NCBI RefSeq assembly: GCF_009371985.2
Contig: NZ_VIKU02000002.1
Span: 248,001-312,000, forward strand
Length of the DNA stretch: 64,000 bases
Source of the DNA: Pelagihabitans pacificus
GTDB lineage: Bacteria > Bacteroidota > Bacteroidia > Flavobacteriales > Flavobacteriaceae
Direction of reading: 5' to 3'
The position numbers and the translations under genes were made by a program. The first letter of the stretch is position 1, and each line of letters begins with the position of its first letter. Below, piece by piece: positions 8,343-16,706 of this stretch. The notes below the pieces were generated by a model. That model did no database searches. It saw nothing but the letters and a program-made list of their open reading frames with translations, and was not told where the DNA came from.

Positions 8343-8905
8343 AACAAATAGTTTAAATCATCACCCAATAACTGTTGTAAATGGAAATGTAAATTTTCGC
8401 GACCCCGGTGCAAATCGACTTTTATCTTTGAGGCATTGAAACCTGTGATTTCTTCTATTTCCCTAATTTTCAGTTCGCCTAGGTAAAATAGCCGCATTAT
8501 CAACGATTCATCGGGTCTTAATTTTTCCAAGGCCAGGTGGATATATTTCTTTTGATCGTTTTCACTAAGGGTATTGCTATCAGTCGATTCGATCTCCAAA
8601 ACCTGCTCGACCGACACTGAATTGGTCTTTTGCCTTTTTAGTTCATTATAGCTCGTATTGACCACGATTCTGTACAGCCATGTGGTAAAGGTAGCATTGT
8701 ACTCAAAGGTATGAAGCTTCTGATACACCTTTATGAATACGTTCTGCAACACGTCTTCGGCCAGCATTTGATTCCTTAAAATCGAATATGCAAGAGAAAG
8801 CGAAACATCCTTATGCGCCTGGACCAACTCCTTGAAAGCAGCAATATCACCAGCGTTTATCCTTCGTATTAAATCGTAATCCCTCGTTTTAGGATTATTT
8901 TTCAA
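8339..8905 (-). CDS. ECF-type RNA polymerase sigma factor
   Basis: The 188-residue protein has a sigma-70 region 2 (about residues 18-95), with the core-binding stretch AEDVLQNVFIKVYQKL and the -10 recognition part FTTWLYRIVVNTSYNELKR. Region 4 (about 125-180) carries LRPDESLIMRLFYLGELKIREIEEITGFNASKIKV, cut by an ordinary linker. There is no region 1 or 3, as in ECF factors. It overlaps its upstream neighbour by 11 bases and its downstream neighbour by 4, so it is made from one message with a serine hydrolase and two membrane proteins. The unit lies between two pseudogenes. Confidence 0.9.
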   Translation of the reverse strand: MKNNPKTRDYDLIRRINAGDIAAFKELVQAHKDVSLSLAYSILRNQMLAEDVLQNVFIKVYQKLHTFEYNATFTTWLYRIVVNTSYNELKRQKTNSVSVEQVLEIESTDSNTLSENDQKKYIHLALEKLRPDESLIMRLFYLGELKIREIEEITGFNASKIKVDLHRGRENLHFHLQQLLGDDLNYLL

Positions 8906-9224
8906 GCCGCTTTCTTATAAAATGAGCCAATACCAATCCTCCTGCCCCAAAAATCAGAATGGTTCCCCAGATTAATAAATCCATCGTATCCTCGGTCAGT
9001 TCCATGGTGGTGAATATTGAGGAAGCAACCAATCCTATACCGAGCCCAAATGCAATACACCCAATGTCCAAATATTTGAACCTATCATTATTTTGATTTA
9101 ATACCACCCCTCTTTCTATCATTGCCTTTTTAACCAAATAGCTATACCTCGTGATTATAAACACCATTAGTATTGCTGCCACGACCACGGTCAATACTAC
9201 CAATAATTCGTTTAACTCCTTCAT
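8895..9224 (-). CDS. small membrane protein resembling DUF6249
   Basis: The 109-residue protein has three hydrophobic segments (about 7-26, 52-70 and 81-103) and a polar central loop, VLNQNNDRFKYLDIG. The arrangement resembles DUF6249 membrane proteins that accompany sigma factors in Bacteroidota; this assignment is tentative. It lies 17 bases after the serine hydrolase and overlaps the sigma-factor gene by 11 bases. It may take part in controlling that sigma factor. No catalytic motif is seen. Confidence 0.75.
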   Translation of the reverse strand: MKELNELLVVLTVVVAAILMVFIITRYSYLVKKAMIERGVVLNQNNDRFKYLDIGCIAFGLGIGLVASSIFTTMELTEDTMDLLIWGTILIFGAGGLVLAHFIRKRLEK

Positions 9225-9241
9225 AATTTGTCTTTGTTTAT

Positions 9242-10354
9242 TTAAAAGTGATCGCCTAAAAGTTGTTCTATGGATTCAAGTAACGGAAACAGGTTGTTAG
9301 AGTTACCGAACATTACAAAACCATACTCCTGTTCTGGAATGAACATGGCATATGCCTGATAATCCTGGTTGTTTCCCGTATGTAGATGCATTAGTCCAAA
9401 AGGGGTTGGTTTCTGGGCAAAACCTAGACCCCAACCTGTTTGCCCTGTTTCCTTCAATAGTTGGCTATCTGGTTTAAAATGATTGTGTTCCCTTAACATT
9501 TCATCACGCGTAGCCGTCTTAATATTTTTAGGATGCATCATTTCGACTAAAAATAAGGCATAATCCTGAGCATCTGAATGTAAACTAAAACCCGGGCCTA
9601 CCTTTTTAAATCTGTTTACTTCCGGATTCATTTGTCCGTCGATATGACCTCTAGCCACATCGTTTTCATACTTGGGATCCCAAGTGTAAAGGCTTCTGTC
9701 CATTCCAATGGGGTTTGCAGCTTCCTTTAGAAAGAGGGAATCCAATCGATCGCCCCAACCTATTCCAAGTTTTGTGCCAAACGCGGCCCCCAAATGTTGA
9801 TACGCTTCCCCTGAATACGAAAAATCCGTTCCCGGCTCAAAAGAAATTTTTATAGGCTCTCCCCGAACCCAATTCGGTATTCCCGTACCATGGGACAATA
9901 TAATACGCGGAGTCAATTTTTTATAGGCTTCAAGTGATTCAGGAGCTACGGTGCCTTCCGGAAAGATAGGTTCAAGAAAAGGATAGATAGGTTGATCCAA
10001 ATCCAACATTCCCTTTTCGACCATCTTCATTAAAAAATAGGCAAACAAAGGTTTGGAAAGCGATGCCCCTTCGAACAACGTCTGCTTGGTGACGGGCTCC
10101 ATGGTTTGATTATTGGTTACCCCGAAGGTACCGTGATATACAATACGATCACCATTGACGATCGCCAAGGAAAGCCCGGGTACGCCAAGGGAGTCCATCG
10201 CCTTTTCTATGCACTCATGCAGCACCGCGGATGCTACTTTTCTTCCATCCGGAACTCTGACGTATGCTGATCTGGACTGACCAAACGACCCTACTAAACC
10301 AAAGGTAACTGCCAGTAACAGGCATAATCGAATCTTTTGCTCGAATTTTGTCAT
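9242..10354 (-). CDS. exported serine hydrolase, class C beta-lactamase-like
   Basis: The 370-residue protein starts with a signal-like segment (about residues 8-25). The three hallmarks of the class C/DD-peptidase fold are present: S-x-x-K as SLSK (Ser98, Lys101), the Tyr motif YSG (Tyr180-Ser-Gly), and HTG (325-327) in place of KTG. The fold covers beta-lactamases, D-amino peptidases and esterases, so the substrate cannot be named; an asparagine is not present in the Y-x-N position. It is the first gene of the four-gene unit with the sigma factor, an unusual partner that suggests an envelope-related stimulus or response. Confidence 0.85.
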   Translation of the reverse strand: MTKFEQKIRLCLLLAVTFGLVGSFGQSRSAYVRVPDGRKVASAVLHECIEKAMDSLGVPGLSLAIVNGDRIVYHGTFGVTNNQTMEPVTKQTLFEGASLSKPLFAYFLMKMVEKGMLDLDQPIYPFLEPIFPEGTVAPESLEAYKKLTPRIILSHGTGIPNWVRGEPIKISFEPGTDFSYSGEAYQHLGAAFGTKLGIGWGDRLDSLFLKEAANPIGMDRSLYTWDPKYENDVARGHIDGQMNPEVNRFKKVGPGFSLHSDAQDYALFLVEMMHPKNIKTATRDEMLREHNHFKPDSQLLKETGQTGWGLGFAQKPTPFGLMHLHTGNNQDYQAYAMFIPEQEYGFVMFGNSNNLFPLLESIEQLLGDHF

Positions 10355-10587
10355 TTAAGAACTATTTGGGGTTATTAAATAGGTTATTTCACACGTACAT
10401 GTATTAGACAAGACAGCTGAAAAAAAGGTTACAAAATAAATTATGACAATTCTTTGGATGGAAAAACAGGCAAAAGTCAATGGGGTGTTCCCAGAGAGAA
10501 ACCCACTACCGATAGGCCTCAACAAATTATTATTTGGTATGGTACCAAGGCCGTCAATAGGGCTCTATTTGATTAATTAAAAATAAA

Positions 10588-10939
10588 CTTGTCAAGAAAG
10601 CAGTACTTCATTTTGACATTGGCTGCAGCGACCTATAGGAGACTATTTCACCTAACAAGGAGGTGATAAAATGGACATTGACCAGCATGGGAATTCGGCT
10701 ATCATCGCAATCCGGACGTAAAAATGCATTCCTGGTCATATCCACAAACTAGGGAGCGAAGAGCCTCCGAAGTATACTACCATCTATATGGAGACCGTTG
10801 CACATGGTGCAGACGTAAAAACGGTCGAATACAATGGCGAGAAGGTATTGGTTCATCGTACCCACTGCCCGATGGAAGACAATTTGCCTGGTTTGGGCAC
10901 GTGGCCGTGAATACGGTAGGGTCCATAGCGCCAAAATAA
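10588..10939 (+). pseudogene. degraded VOC/glyoxalase-family gene
   Basis: Three frames joined give a VOC protein of the glyoxalase-like type. Frame one (from 10588) reads LVKKAVLHFDIGCSDL, then a TAG at 10636, then ETISPNKEVIKWTLTSMG. After a shift, CIPGHIHKLGSEEPPKYTTI and YMETV (10725-10799) matches the usual G-I-GHI..LG.EP.NY.T.Y region, and this frame stops at the TGA at 10908. The end, PLPDGRQFAWFGHVAVNTVG (about 10864-10921), is in a third frame and ends at the TAA at 10937. A 71-codon open frame at 10724-10939 is only a fragment of this relic. Between 10355 and 10587, and between 10940 and 11140, I see no gene; a 45-codon frame at 10443-10580 has no recognisable content. Confidence 0.85.
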
Positions 10940-11140
10940 ACCGGGAGAATGTCGCAACGGCACAAAAGCCACACGTCAACCGATTGATGATATAAAGGTA
11001 AGATACATAAGAGGGCAAGCCTGAAGGATTGGAAGATTGTTTTCGTAACATTACAATTCAGTCTGCCAATTCGACAACTGGGTGCCTTTTTCTTCCAACA
11101 AATCGTTTTCCACTATACCTTGAAATTAAAATAGCTGACA

Positions 11141-11638
11141 ATGATCTCAAACGCAACAGGAATGGTGCATCTAGTAGCATCCGTCATCGCCCTGATTACT
11201 GGCACCATGGTGTTGATAGGAACAAAAGCAACCAAAAAACATCAAAAAATAGGGTATGTCTACTCACTATCCATGTTGGTGTTGCTCGCTACCTCTTTCA
11301 TGATTTATCGGTTACATGGCACCTTTGGCGTGTTACATGTGTTTTCCGTGATTAGCGGTGCTACCCTATTGGCAGGAATGCTACCGATGTTCGTAAAACG
11401 ACCCAAGGACTATTTACAATACCACTTTAGCTTTATGTACTGGAGCGTTATCGGACTCTATTGCGCCTTTGCCGCGGAGATCTTTACCCGGATTCCTATC
11501 CTATTCGAACTGGGAAAAGACATCACGGTCACCTTTTATGCCCTAGTAGGCCTCTCGGCAGCCGCTGTGGGTGGAGTTGGTTCGATTTATTTCAGAAAAT
11601 ACAAGGACTCTTGGAAGGCCTTGTATCAAAATAATTGA
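11141..11638 (+). CDS. DUF2306-type membrane protein
   Basis: The 165-residue protein has five hydrophobic segments (about 5-26, 38-56, 62-80, 97-114 and 124-150). It shows the family pattern of early GMVHLVASVIALITGTMVL, then KATKKHQKIGYVY, and YHFSFMYWSVIGLYCAFAAE, with conserved histidines facing the membrane (H10, H33, the H of RLHG). DUF2306/YozB-like inner-membrane proteins have no settled function. It stands alone beside the decaying VOC gene and is intact. Confidence 0.8.
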   Translation: MISNATGMVHLVASVIALITGTMVLIGTKATKKHQKIGYVYSLSMLVLLATSFMIYRLHGTFGVLHVFSVISGATLLAGMLPMFVKRPKDYLQYHFSFMYWSVIGLYCAFAAEIFTRIPILFELGKDITVTFYALVGLSAAAVGGVGSIYFRKYKDSWKALYQNN

Positions 11639-11880
11639 GTATCGAATGTTTCTGCAGGTATTTTTTGTCTTTTCCCAAATCCAAATAGGAAGATATCAAT
11701 CGGTTTTGCACCCAAAACATACTTTTTCAATTTTAGCCGTTGTTTGCAATTCATGTAAAGCCCAAGTCACTTAAAAAATTTACTAACCCCCATCCCAACT
11801 ACTATATGGGCTGTTTTAAAAATCCGCTAACGAATGGTTCAAATCCTTGATTTTTAATTAAATTGTAGGGAAAACGATGC

Positions 11881-14475
11881 ATGAGAAAAATTGTTCCCGC
11901 ATTGGGCACACCGAAGATCAGGGTTTTAATTTTAGCCATAGGGATTGTTATAGCCTTGGGTTTCGACCAAGTAAATCAAAACAATCCCATTTTAGAAAGG
12001 ATTTTGGGCAAGTTGGCGATATATGCTTCTACCAATAGCCCTGAAAAAATTTATATCCATACCGACAAGGATATTTATACCGATGGGGAAACCATCTGGT
12101 TCAATACCTATCTAATAGATGGAATATTTCACGGACCCAGTGACAAGAGCGAGGTGGTGTATGTAGAGCTTTTGAACGAAACAGATAGTCTGGTTGCCTT
12201 TCGAAAATTACGGATTGATCGGATGACCGCTCCTGCAGACTTCCCTCTGCCCATAGGTCTAAAAGAGGGGAACTATCTTTTACGAGCCTATACCAAGTAC
12301 ATGCTGAACGAACAGGACCCGACCGTTTTTCAAAAGGTAATCCCAATTTACCGACAAGAAGTGGACGCCCTACACGACCTCTCTACTTTCAATTCCAATG
12401 CGAAAGCAACCTCCGCACCGCTGTACGATCGGAGTACTGAAAACCGTAATCCCAAACAGGTGCAACTATACCCAGAAGGTGGTGATTTGGTAGCTGGTTT
12501 GTCCAGTGTGTTAGGAATCGAGGCTTTGGATAAAAATGGTGAAGGACTTGCGGTAAGCGGAACCATTGTCAACGATTCCGGCAAGCCCATGGCTTTTTTC
12601 AATACGCATGAAAGTGGCCTGGGAAAGGTAAGCTTTACTCCGAAACCGAACGAAAAGTATTATGCACAAGTCATTGTAAATGATGCCGAAAAGAATTTTC
12701 TGGTCCCTAGGGCATTACCATCCGGCTTTGTGATGAGCATCCGCAACAACGGCGACCATTTGGTATTAAATATCAGTACCAATATTGCCCATGGCTTAGA
12801 GGGTAGTTTTGTAATCGGTCATTTTAGGGGAGATACCTTCTTTAAACGTCAAGGCACTTCGGAAGATGCTGATTCCTACACAGTTAAATTAAAAACCGAT
12901 AGGCTTATGGACGGGGTCGCCCATTTTACCCTTTTTAGCAAGGAAGGGCAACCTATTTGTGAGCGCCTGGTTTTTGTAGACCATCCCGACAATGATAAGC
13001 GTCTTCTGGTAGCACAAAATGCCGAAAAGTACGGTACCCGGCAAAAGGCAGGCGTTGCGATCAAGGTAACTGACTCAGATGGTACCTTGTATAAGGGAGA
13101 TTTCTCCATGTCGGTGGTGACCAAAAGCAATCAACTGCCAAAGAACATGGCGAAATCGGATATCAAAAGTTGGCTTTTACTCGATTCCGATCTGGGAGGA
13201 ACGGTCAAGGATCCAAGCTATTTTTTCGAGGACGTGTCAAGCGAAAGAAAATTTCTTTTGGATGCATTGATGCTTACCCACGGTTGGAGAAGATTTGCAT
13301 GGAAAGATTTGGCACAAGAACAGGTCAACAGAAAACCCACTTATAGCCCTGAAAAGGCCGAAGGGATTACGCTCAGTGGATATACCGCCTTGAACAAAAA
13401 TCCCGACGTACGAAAACAGGCGACCGTGGCCTTAAGAATACCAGAGAGAGGAATAAGCGAAACGCAGATCACCGATGCGCGAGGCAGATTTAGTTTTGGG
13501 CCCTACCCGCTCGAAAACGGCGAGAAAACCTATTTGGAAGTCGTTGAGTCTCCAAAAAAAAGACGAAGCAATCATGGGACTATCGCTATTTTTCTTGATA
13601 AAAACCGGCCCGAGGTTCCGGTGACTAGAGTAGAAAAAATCAGATTTTCCCAGTCGAAATTGAATCCAGAGATCATAAAAAAGGGTGTTGACCCCAATTC
13701 TAAGCAAAGTGATATCAGCACTTATTTAAGGCAATCGTACACCAAAAAGGTGGCCGATTTTCAATACGACCCTACCGTTACCCAATTGGACGAAGTGGCT
13801 GTAAGCGCCCAAAAAAAAGATGTTTACGATAAAGTCGATACACCTTTGCTGGTAACGAATCCCAACGTACGGCTGTTCCCTGATTCCTTGGACACTGGCA
13901 TACCGGTTACTGCAATGGACATCATCGCACGCGCTCCCGGTATTACGGTTTCGGGAATTCCCCCTAACCAAACCCTGAAGATAAAAACGTTTTCAGGGCA
14001 CGGCAACTCTGGAGGGATTCTCTACCTGGTAAATAACAGTGAGGTACCGTTGGAATTCATTCAAACTATGGATCCTTCCGATATTTTGTTTGTCGATGTG
14101 CTACGGGGCGTGGAAGCAGCCGCCTACGGAAGCCGGGCAAGCAAGGGAGCCGTTGTGATAACGACACGCTCAAGGAAAAGTGATGAAAAACCCCGCCTGG
14201 ATTACGATAAGGATCCCAACCTGATTATTCCCAACTTCTATAAAGAAAGGGAATTTTATACACCCACCTATTCTACCGAGTCGCAGAAAGCTGCTGTAAA
14301 ACATGATTATCGCACCACCCTATTATGGCGGCCGAACATTACCATCGAAGACTCTGGAAGCACATTGGTCAACTTCTTTACCGGTGATACTAGGGGGGAT
14401 TTTGTCATCAAGGTGGAAGGTATCACAAGAGACGGAAGCGCAGTGGTTGGCTATAGCGAGTTTACGGTAGAATAA
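11881..14475 (+). CDS. MG2-domain protein with C-terminal TonB-receptor plug domain
   Basis: The 864-residue exported protein begins with a membrane/signal segment (about 13-28). An alpha-2-macroglobulin-like MG2 domain follows (about 52-155), with the typical PEKIYIHTDKDIYTDGETIW. The middle consists of further beta-sandwich regions, and about residues 640-770 form a TonB-receptor plug, recognisable from LDEVAVSAQKK, AMDIIARAPGITV, GGILYLVNN and GVEAAAYGSRASKGAVVI. There is no outer-membrane barrel after the plug. Such proteins are common in Flavobacteria and are thought to act at the outer membrane or periplasm; their role is unproven. It seems monocistronic. Confidence 0.85.
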   Translation: MRKIVPALGTPKIRVLILAIGIVIALGFDQVNQNNPILERILGKLAIYASTNSPEKIYIHTDKDIYTDGETIWFNTYLIDGIFHGPSDKSEVVYVELLNETDSLVAFRKLRIDRMTAPADFPLPIGLKEGNYLLRAYTKYMLNEQDPTVFQKVIPIYRQEVDALHDLSTFNSNAKATSAPLYDRSTENRNPKQVQLYPEGGDLVAGLSSVLGIEALDKNGEGLAVSGTIVNDSGKPMAFFNTHESGLGKVSFTPKPNEKYYAQVIVNDAEKNFLVPRALPSGFVMSIRNNGDHLVLNISTNIAHGLEGSFVIGHFRGDTFFKRQGTSEDADSYTVKLKTDRLMDGVAHFTLFSKEGQPICERLVFVDHPDNDKRLLVAQNAEKYGTRQKAGVAIKVTDSDGTLYKGDFSMSVVTKSNQLPKNMAKSDIKSWLLLDSDLGGTVKDPSYFFEDVSSERKFLLDALMLTHGWRRFAWKDLAQEQVNRKPTYSPEKAEGITLSGYTALNKNPDVRKQATVALRIPERGISETQITDARGRFSFGPYPLENGEKTYLEVVESPKKRRSNHGTIAIFLDKNRPEVPVTRVEKIRFSQSKLNPEIIKKGVDPNSKQSDISTYLRQSYTKKVADFQYDPTVTQLDEVAVSAQKKDVYDKVDTPLLVTNPNVRLFPDSLDTGIPVTAMDIIARAPGITVSGIPPNQTLKIKTFSGHGNSGGILYLVNNSEVPLEFIQTMDPSDILFVDVLRGVEAAAYGSRASKGAVVITTRSRKSDEKPRLDYDKDPNLIIPNFYKEREFYTPTYSTESQKAAVKHDYRTTLLWRPNITIEDSGSTLVNFFTGDTRGDFVIKVEGITRDGSAVVGYSEFTVE

Positions 14476-14506
14476 CACTTCTCAACACTTCGCTCAGTAA
14501 TCCGAC

Positions 14507-14854
14507 ATGAAAACCTACTACCAAGTCTACGTCATCGAACTCTCCAAGAGGGTCTATACCGAAAATAGACGCTTCCGGGAGGCCAATCCACAATTCAATG
14601 GCGTATTGCAATGCCTATATGTAGGCATGACGAGCAAGTCTCCCAAGGAACGATTTGAGCAACACAAAACTGGCTATGTGAACAAAAAAGGCCATAAGCT
14701 CTCTGCCAATATTGTCCAAAAATACGGGATGTATCTACGGCCCAGTCTCTACAACCATATTGCACCCGTATCTACCCGGGAGGAAGCGCTAAAGATGGAA
14801 GAAGCGCTCGCCCTGGAGTTACGGCGAAAACGGTATGCCGTATGGTTCAATTGA
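14507..14854 (+). CDS. GIY-YIG-like small protein
   Basis: The 115-residue protein has the beginning of a GIY-YIG fold: YYQVYVIEL (residues 4-12) and CLYVGMTSKSPKERFEQHKTG (about 36-56), which correspond to the GIY and YIG strands and the following helix with its Arg. A late Glu in the helix REEALKMEEALALEL could be the metal ligand. Relatives are, as I recall, sometimes misnamed ribose-5-phosphate isomerase. Whether it is an active nuclease is not known: the first motif is VYV rather than GIY. It lies 31 bases after the MG2/plug gene. Confidence 0.7.
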   Translation: MKTYYQVYVIELSKRVYTENRRFREANPQFNGVLQCLYVGMTSKSPKERFEQHKTGYVNKKGHKLSANIVQKYGMYLRPSLYNHIAPVSTREEALKMEEALALELRRKRYAVWFN

Positions 14855-14891
14855 ACAGTATGGTGGTAGTTGATAATTCTTTTTAAATGAG

Positions 14892-14899
14892 TAACTTTA
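14892..14899 (+). promoter_or_regulatory. probable -7 promoter box (TAACTTTA)
   Basis: TAACTTTA, one base from TAnnTTTG, 52 bases before the ATG of the acyl-CoA ligase. A TTG-containing -33 region (GTTGATAATT) lies about 20 bases upstream. Confidence 0.45.
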
Positions 14900-14951
14900 G
14901 GGAGATCCCTACTGGGACAAACCATCAAACGCTAAAGCTAAAAAAGTACCT

Positions 14952-16580
14952 ATGGAAGGTTTAATGATGCACTACCCGCTAACGACCACTACCATTTTGG
15001 AATATGGCAACAGTGCCTTCCATCATAAAAAAGTCATAAGCCACCTACCTGATGGTAGCCGACACGAATATAGGTTTAGTGACCTATATAAACGTACCAA
15101 GCAGTTGGCGAATGCCCTGACCAAAAAGCTGGGCGTCACTAGAGGGGATATGGTAGGGACCTTTGCATGGAACCATTACCAACATTTGGAACTCTATTAC
15201 GGGATACCTGGAATCGGAGCTATTTGCCATACCATCAACATCCGCCTGTCTTCACAACAAACGGAATTCATTATCAATCATTCGGAGGACAAGGTGATAT
15301 TTGTCGATGCCACCTTGGTCCCCTTGCTAGAAAAAATTGCGGCCCAGTTGGAAACCGTTGAAAAATATATTATTATCAATGCTCCCGAAGGATTTACCAC
15401 TACCCTACCCGAGGTGCTGCATTACGAAGACCTGTTAAAAGATAATTCGGAGGAGTTTGAATGGCCTGCATTGAATGAAAACGATGCCTGTGGCATGTGT
15501 TATACCAGTGGTACCACTGGGCTGCCCAAAGGGGTGTTGTATTCCCATCGCTCTACCTATTTGCATGCCTCGACCATCCTTTCCCCGAATGCGGCCAACT
15601 GTAGCAATCGGGATGTGATGCTATTGATCGTGCCCCAATTTCATGTGATGGCCTGGGGGTTCCCCTATATGTGCATCCTGGCAGGCGCCGATATGGTAAT
15701 GCCCTCACTGCATCTTCAGCCAGAAGCGATTATACGTATTTTGCAGGAAGAGAAAGTGACCAAGGCCAATGGGGTACCCACGATATGGCTGGGGGTTTAC
15801 GAGGCGATGAAGAAAAATCCACCTAAGGAAAAACTGGTGCTCGAGGAATACTTGGTGGGCGGTTCGGCCCTCCCGGCGAGTCTGATCGAAGGGTTTGAAA
15901 GGGATTTTGGTATACGGGGCGTACAAGCATGGGGAATGACCGAAACCTCACCATTAGGTACGGTTGCGAGGCTGCAGCCAAAACACGAGTCGCTCAGCGA
16001 AAAGGAGAAACTGCACATCAGGGCCAAACAGGGCATCGAATTTCCCGGAATAGAAATGCGAATCGTAAAGGATGATGGTACTGTGGCCCCGAGGGATGGG
16101 AAAACCATGGGAGAACTCCAGGTACGAGGCGCTTGGGTGCTCCGCTCTTACTTCAAAACGTTGAACCAAGAGAACTTTTCCGAGGACGGATGGTTCAAAA
16201 CGGGAGATGTAAGTACCATCGACGAAGACGGCTATATGCATATTACCGACCGTACCAAAGACCTCATCAAAAGTGGTGGTGAATGGATATCCAGTGTCGC
16301 ATTGGAATCCGCCCTGATGTCGCATCCCAAAATCAAGGAAGCCGCGGTCATAGCTATTCCTGATGATACCTGGTCCGAACGACCTTTGGCAAGCATCGTG
16401 CTCGCCGATGCAAACGAAAAGGTCACCAAGGAAGAAATGATGGAATTTCTCGCAAGGGACTTCGCCAAGTATCAAATCCCGGAGCATTACGTATTTATCG
16501 ACCAAGTACCTAGGACGAGCGTTGGAAAATTTGATAAAAAAGAAATCCGTAAACGCTATGCTGAAGGAAAACTAGGTTAG
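14952..16580 (+). CDS. medium/long-chain fatty-acid-CoA ligase (AMP-binding)
   Basis: The enzyme activates a fatty acid with ATP and CoA. The P-loop-like motif CYTSGTTGLPKGVLYSHRS (about 183-201), the adenine motif GWGMTETSPLG as AWGMTETSP, the hinge GWFKTGDV and the C-terminal lysine region PRTSVGKFDKKEIRKRY are intact. The length of 542 residues and the sequence around YYGIPGIGAICHTINIRL fit the AlkK/FadD3-like group that often uses medium to long chains. The ATG at 14952 is followed by others at residues 5 and 6; the first is used. It is the first of two acyl-CoA ligases in the window, and lies far from the fad operon. Confidence 0.9.
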   Translation: MEGLMMHYPLTTTTILEYGNSAFHHKKVISHLPDGSRHEYRFSDLYKRTKQLANALTKKLGVTRGDMVGTFAWNHYQHLELYYGIPGIGAICHTINIRLSSQQTEFIINHSEDKVIFVDATLVPLLEKIAAQLETVEKYIIINAPEGFTTTLPEVLHYEDLLKDNSEEFEWPALNENDACGMCYTSGTTGLPKGVLYSHRSTYLHASTILSPNAANCSNRDVMLLIVPQFHVMAWGFPYMCILAGADMVMPSLHLQPEAIIRILQEEKVTKANGVPTIWLGVYEAMKKNPPKEKLVLEEYLVGGSALPASLIEGFERDFGIRGVQAWGMTETSPLGTVARLQPKHESLSEKEKLHIRAKQGIEFPGIEMRIVKDDGTVAPRDGKTMGELQVRGAWVLRSYFKTLNQENFSEDGWFKTGDVSTIDEDGYMHITDRTKDLIKSGGEWISSVALESALMSHPKIKEAAVIAIPDDTWSERPLASIVLADANEKVTKEEMMEFLARDFAKYQIPEHYVFIDQVPRTSVGKFDKKEIRKRYAEGKLG

Positions 16581-16641
16581 GGTATCACTTCTCCAACGAC
16601 CCATAAATTGCATCGGGAAAAAAATAGTATCCACATAAAAG

Positions 16642-16681
16642 TCCCAAATTCCAAAAGTAGGTATGCCAATGGAATTTGGGA
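16642..16681. terminator. hairpin between convergent acyl-CoA ligase and carB
   Basis: TCCCAAATTCCA (16642-16653) and TGGAATTTGGGA (16670-16681) form a perfect 12-bp stem with a 16-base loop, followed on the plus strand by TTTTG. It lies between two genes that point at each other and probably stops transcription from one or both sides, although the T-run is short. Confidence 0.65.
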
Positions 16682-16706
16682 TTTTGTACTTGGACTTTTC
16701 CCAGTA

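Noticed and set aside
10657-10673. A perfect Shine-Dalgarno-like AAGGAGGTGAT, then ATG at 10671
   Set aside because: It lies inside the VOC relic, where the same bases code for NKEVIKW in the family frame. The frame after the ATG has only 16 codons, and this group rarely uses such sites.
10724-10939. 71-codon open frame
   Set aside because: It mixes the third-frame end of the VOC relic with out-of-frame sequence; only PLPDGRQFAWF onward is family-like.
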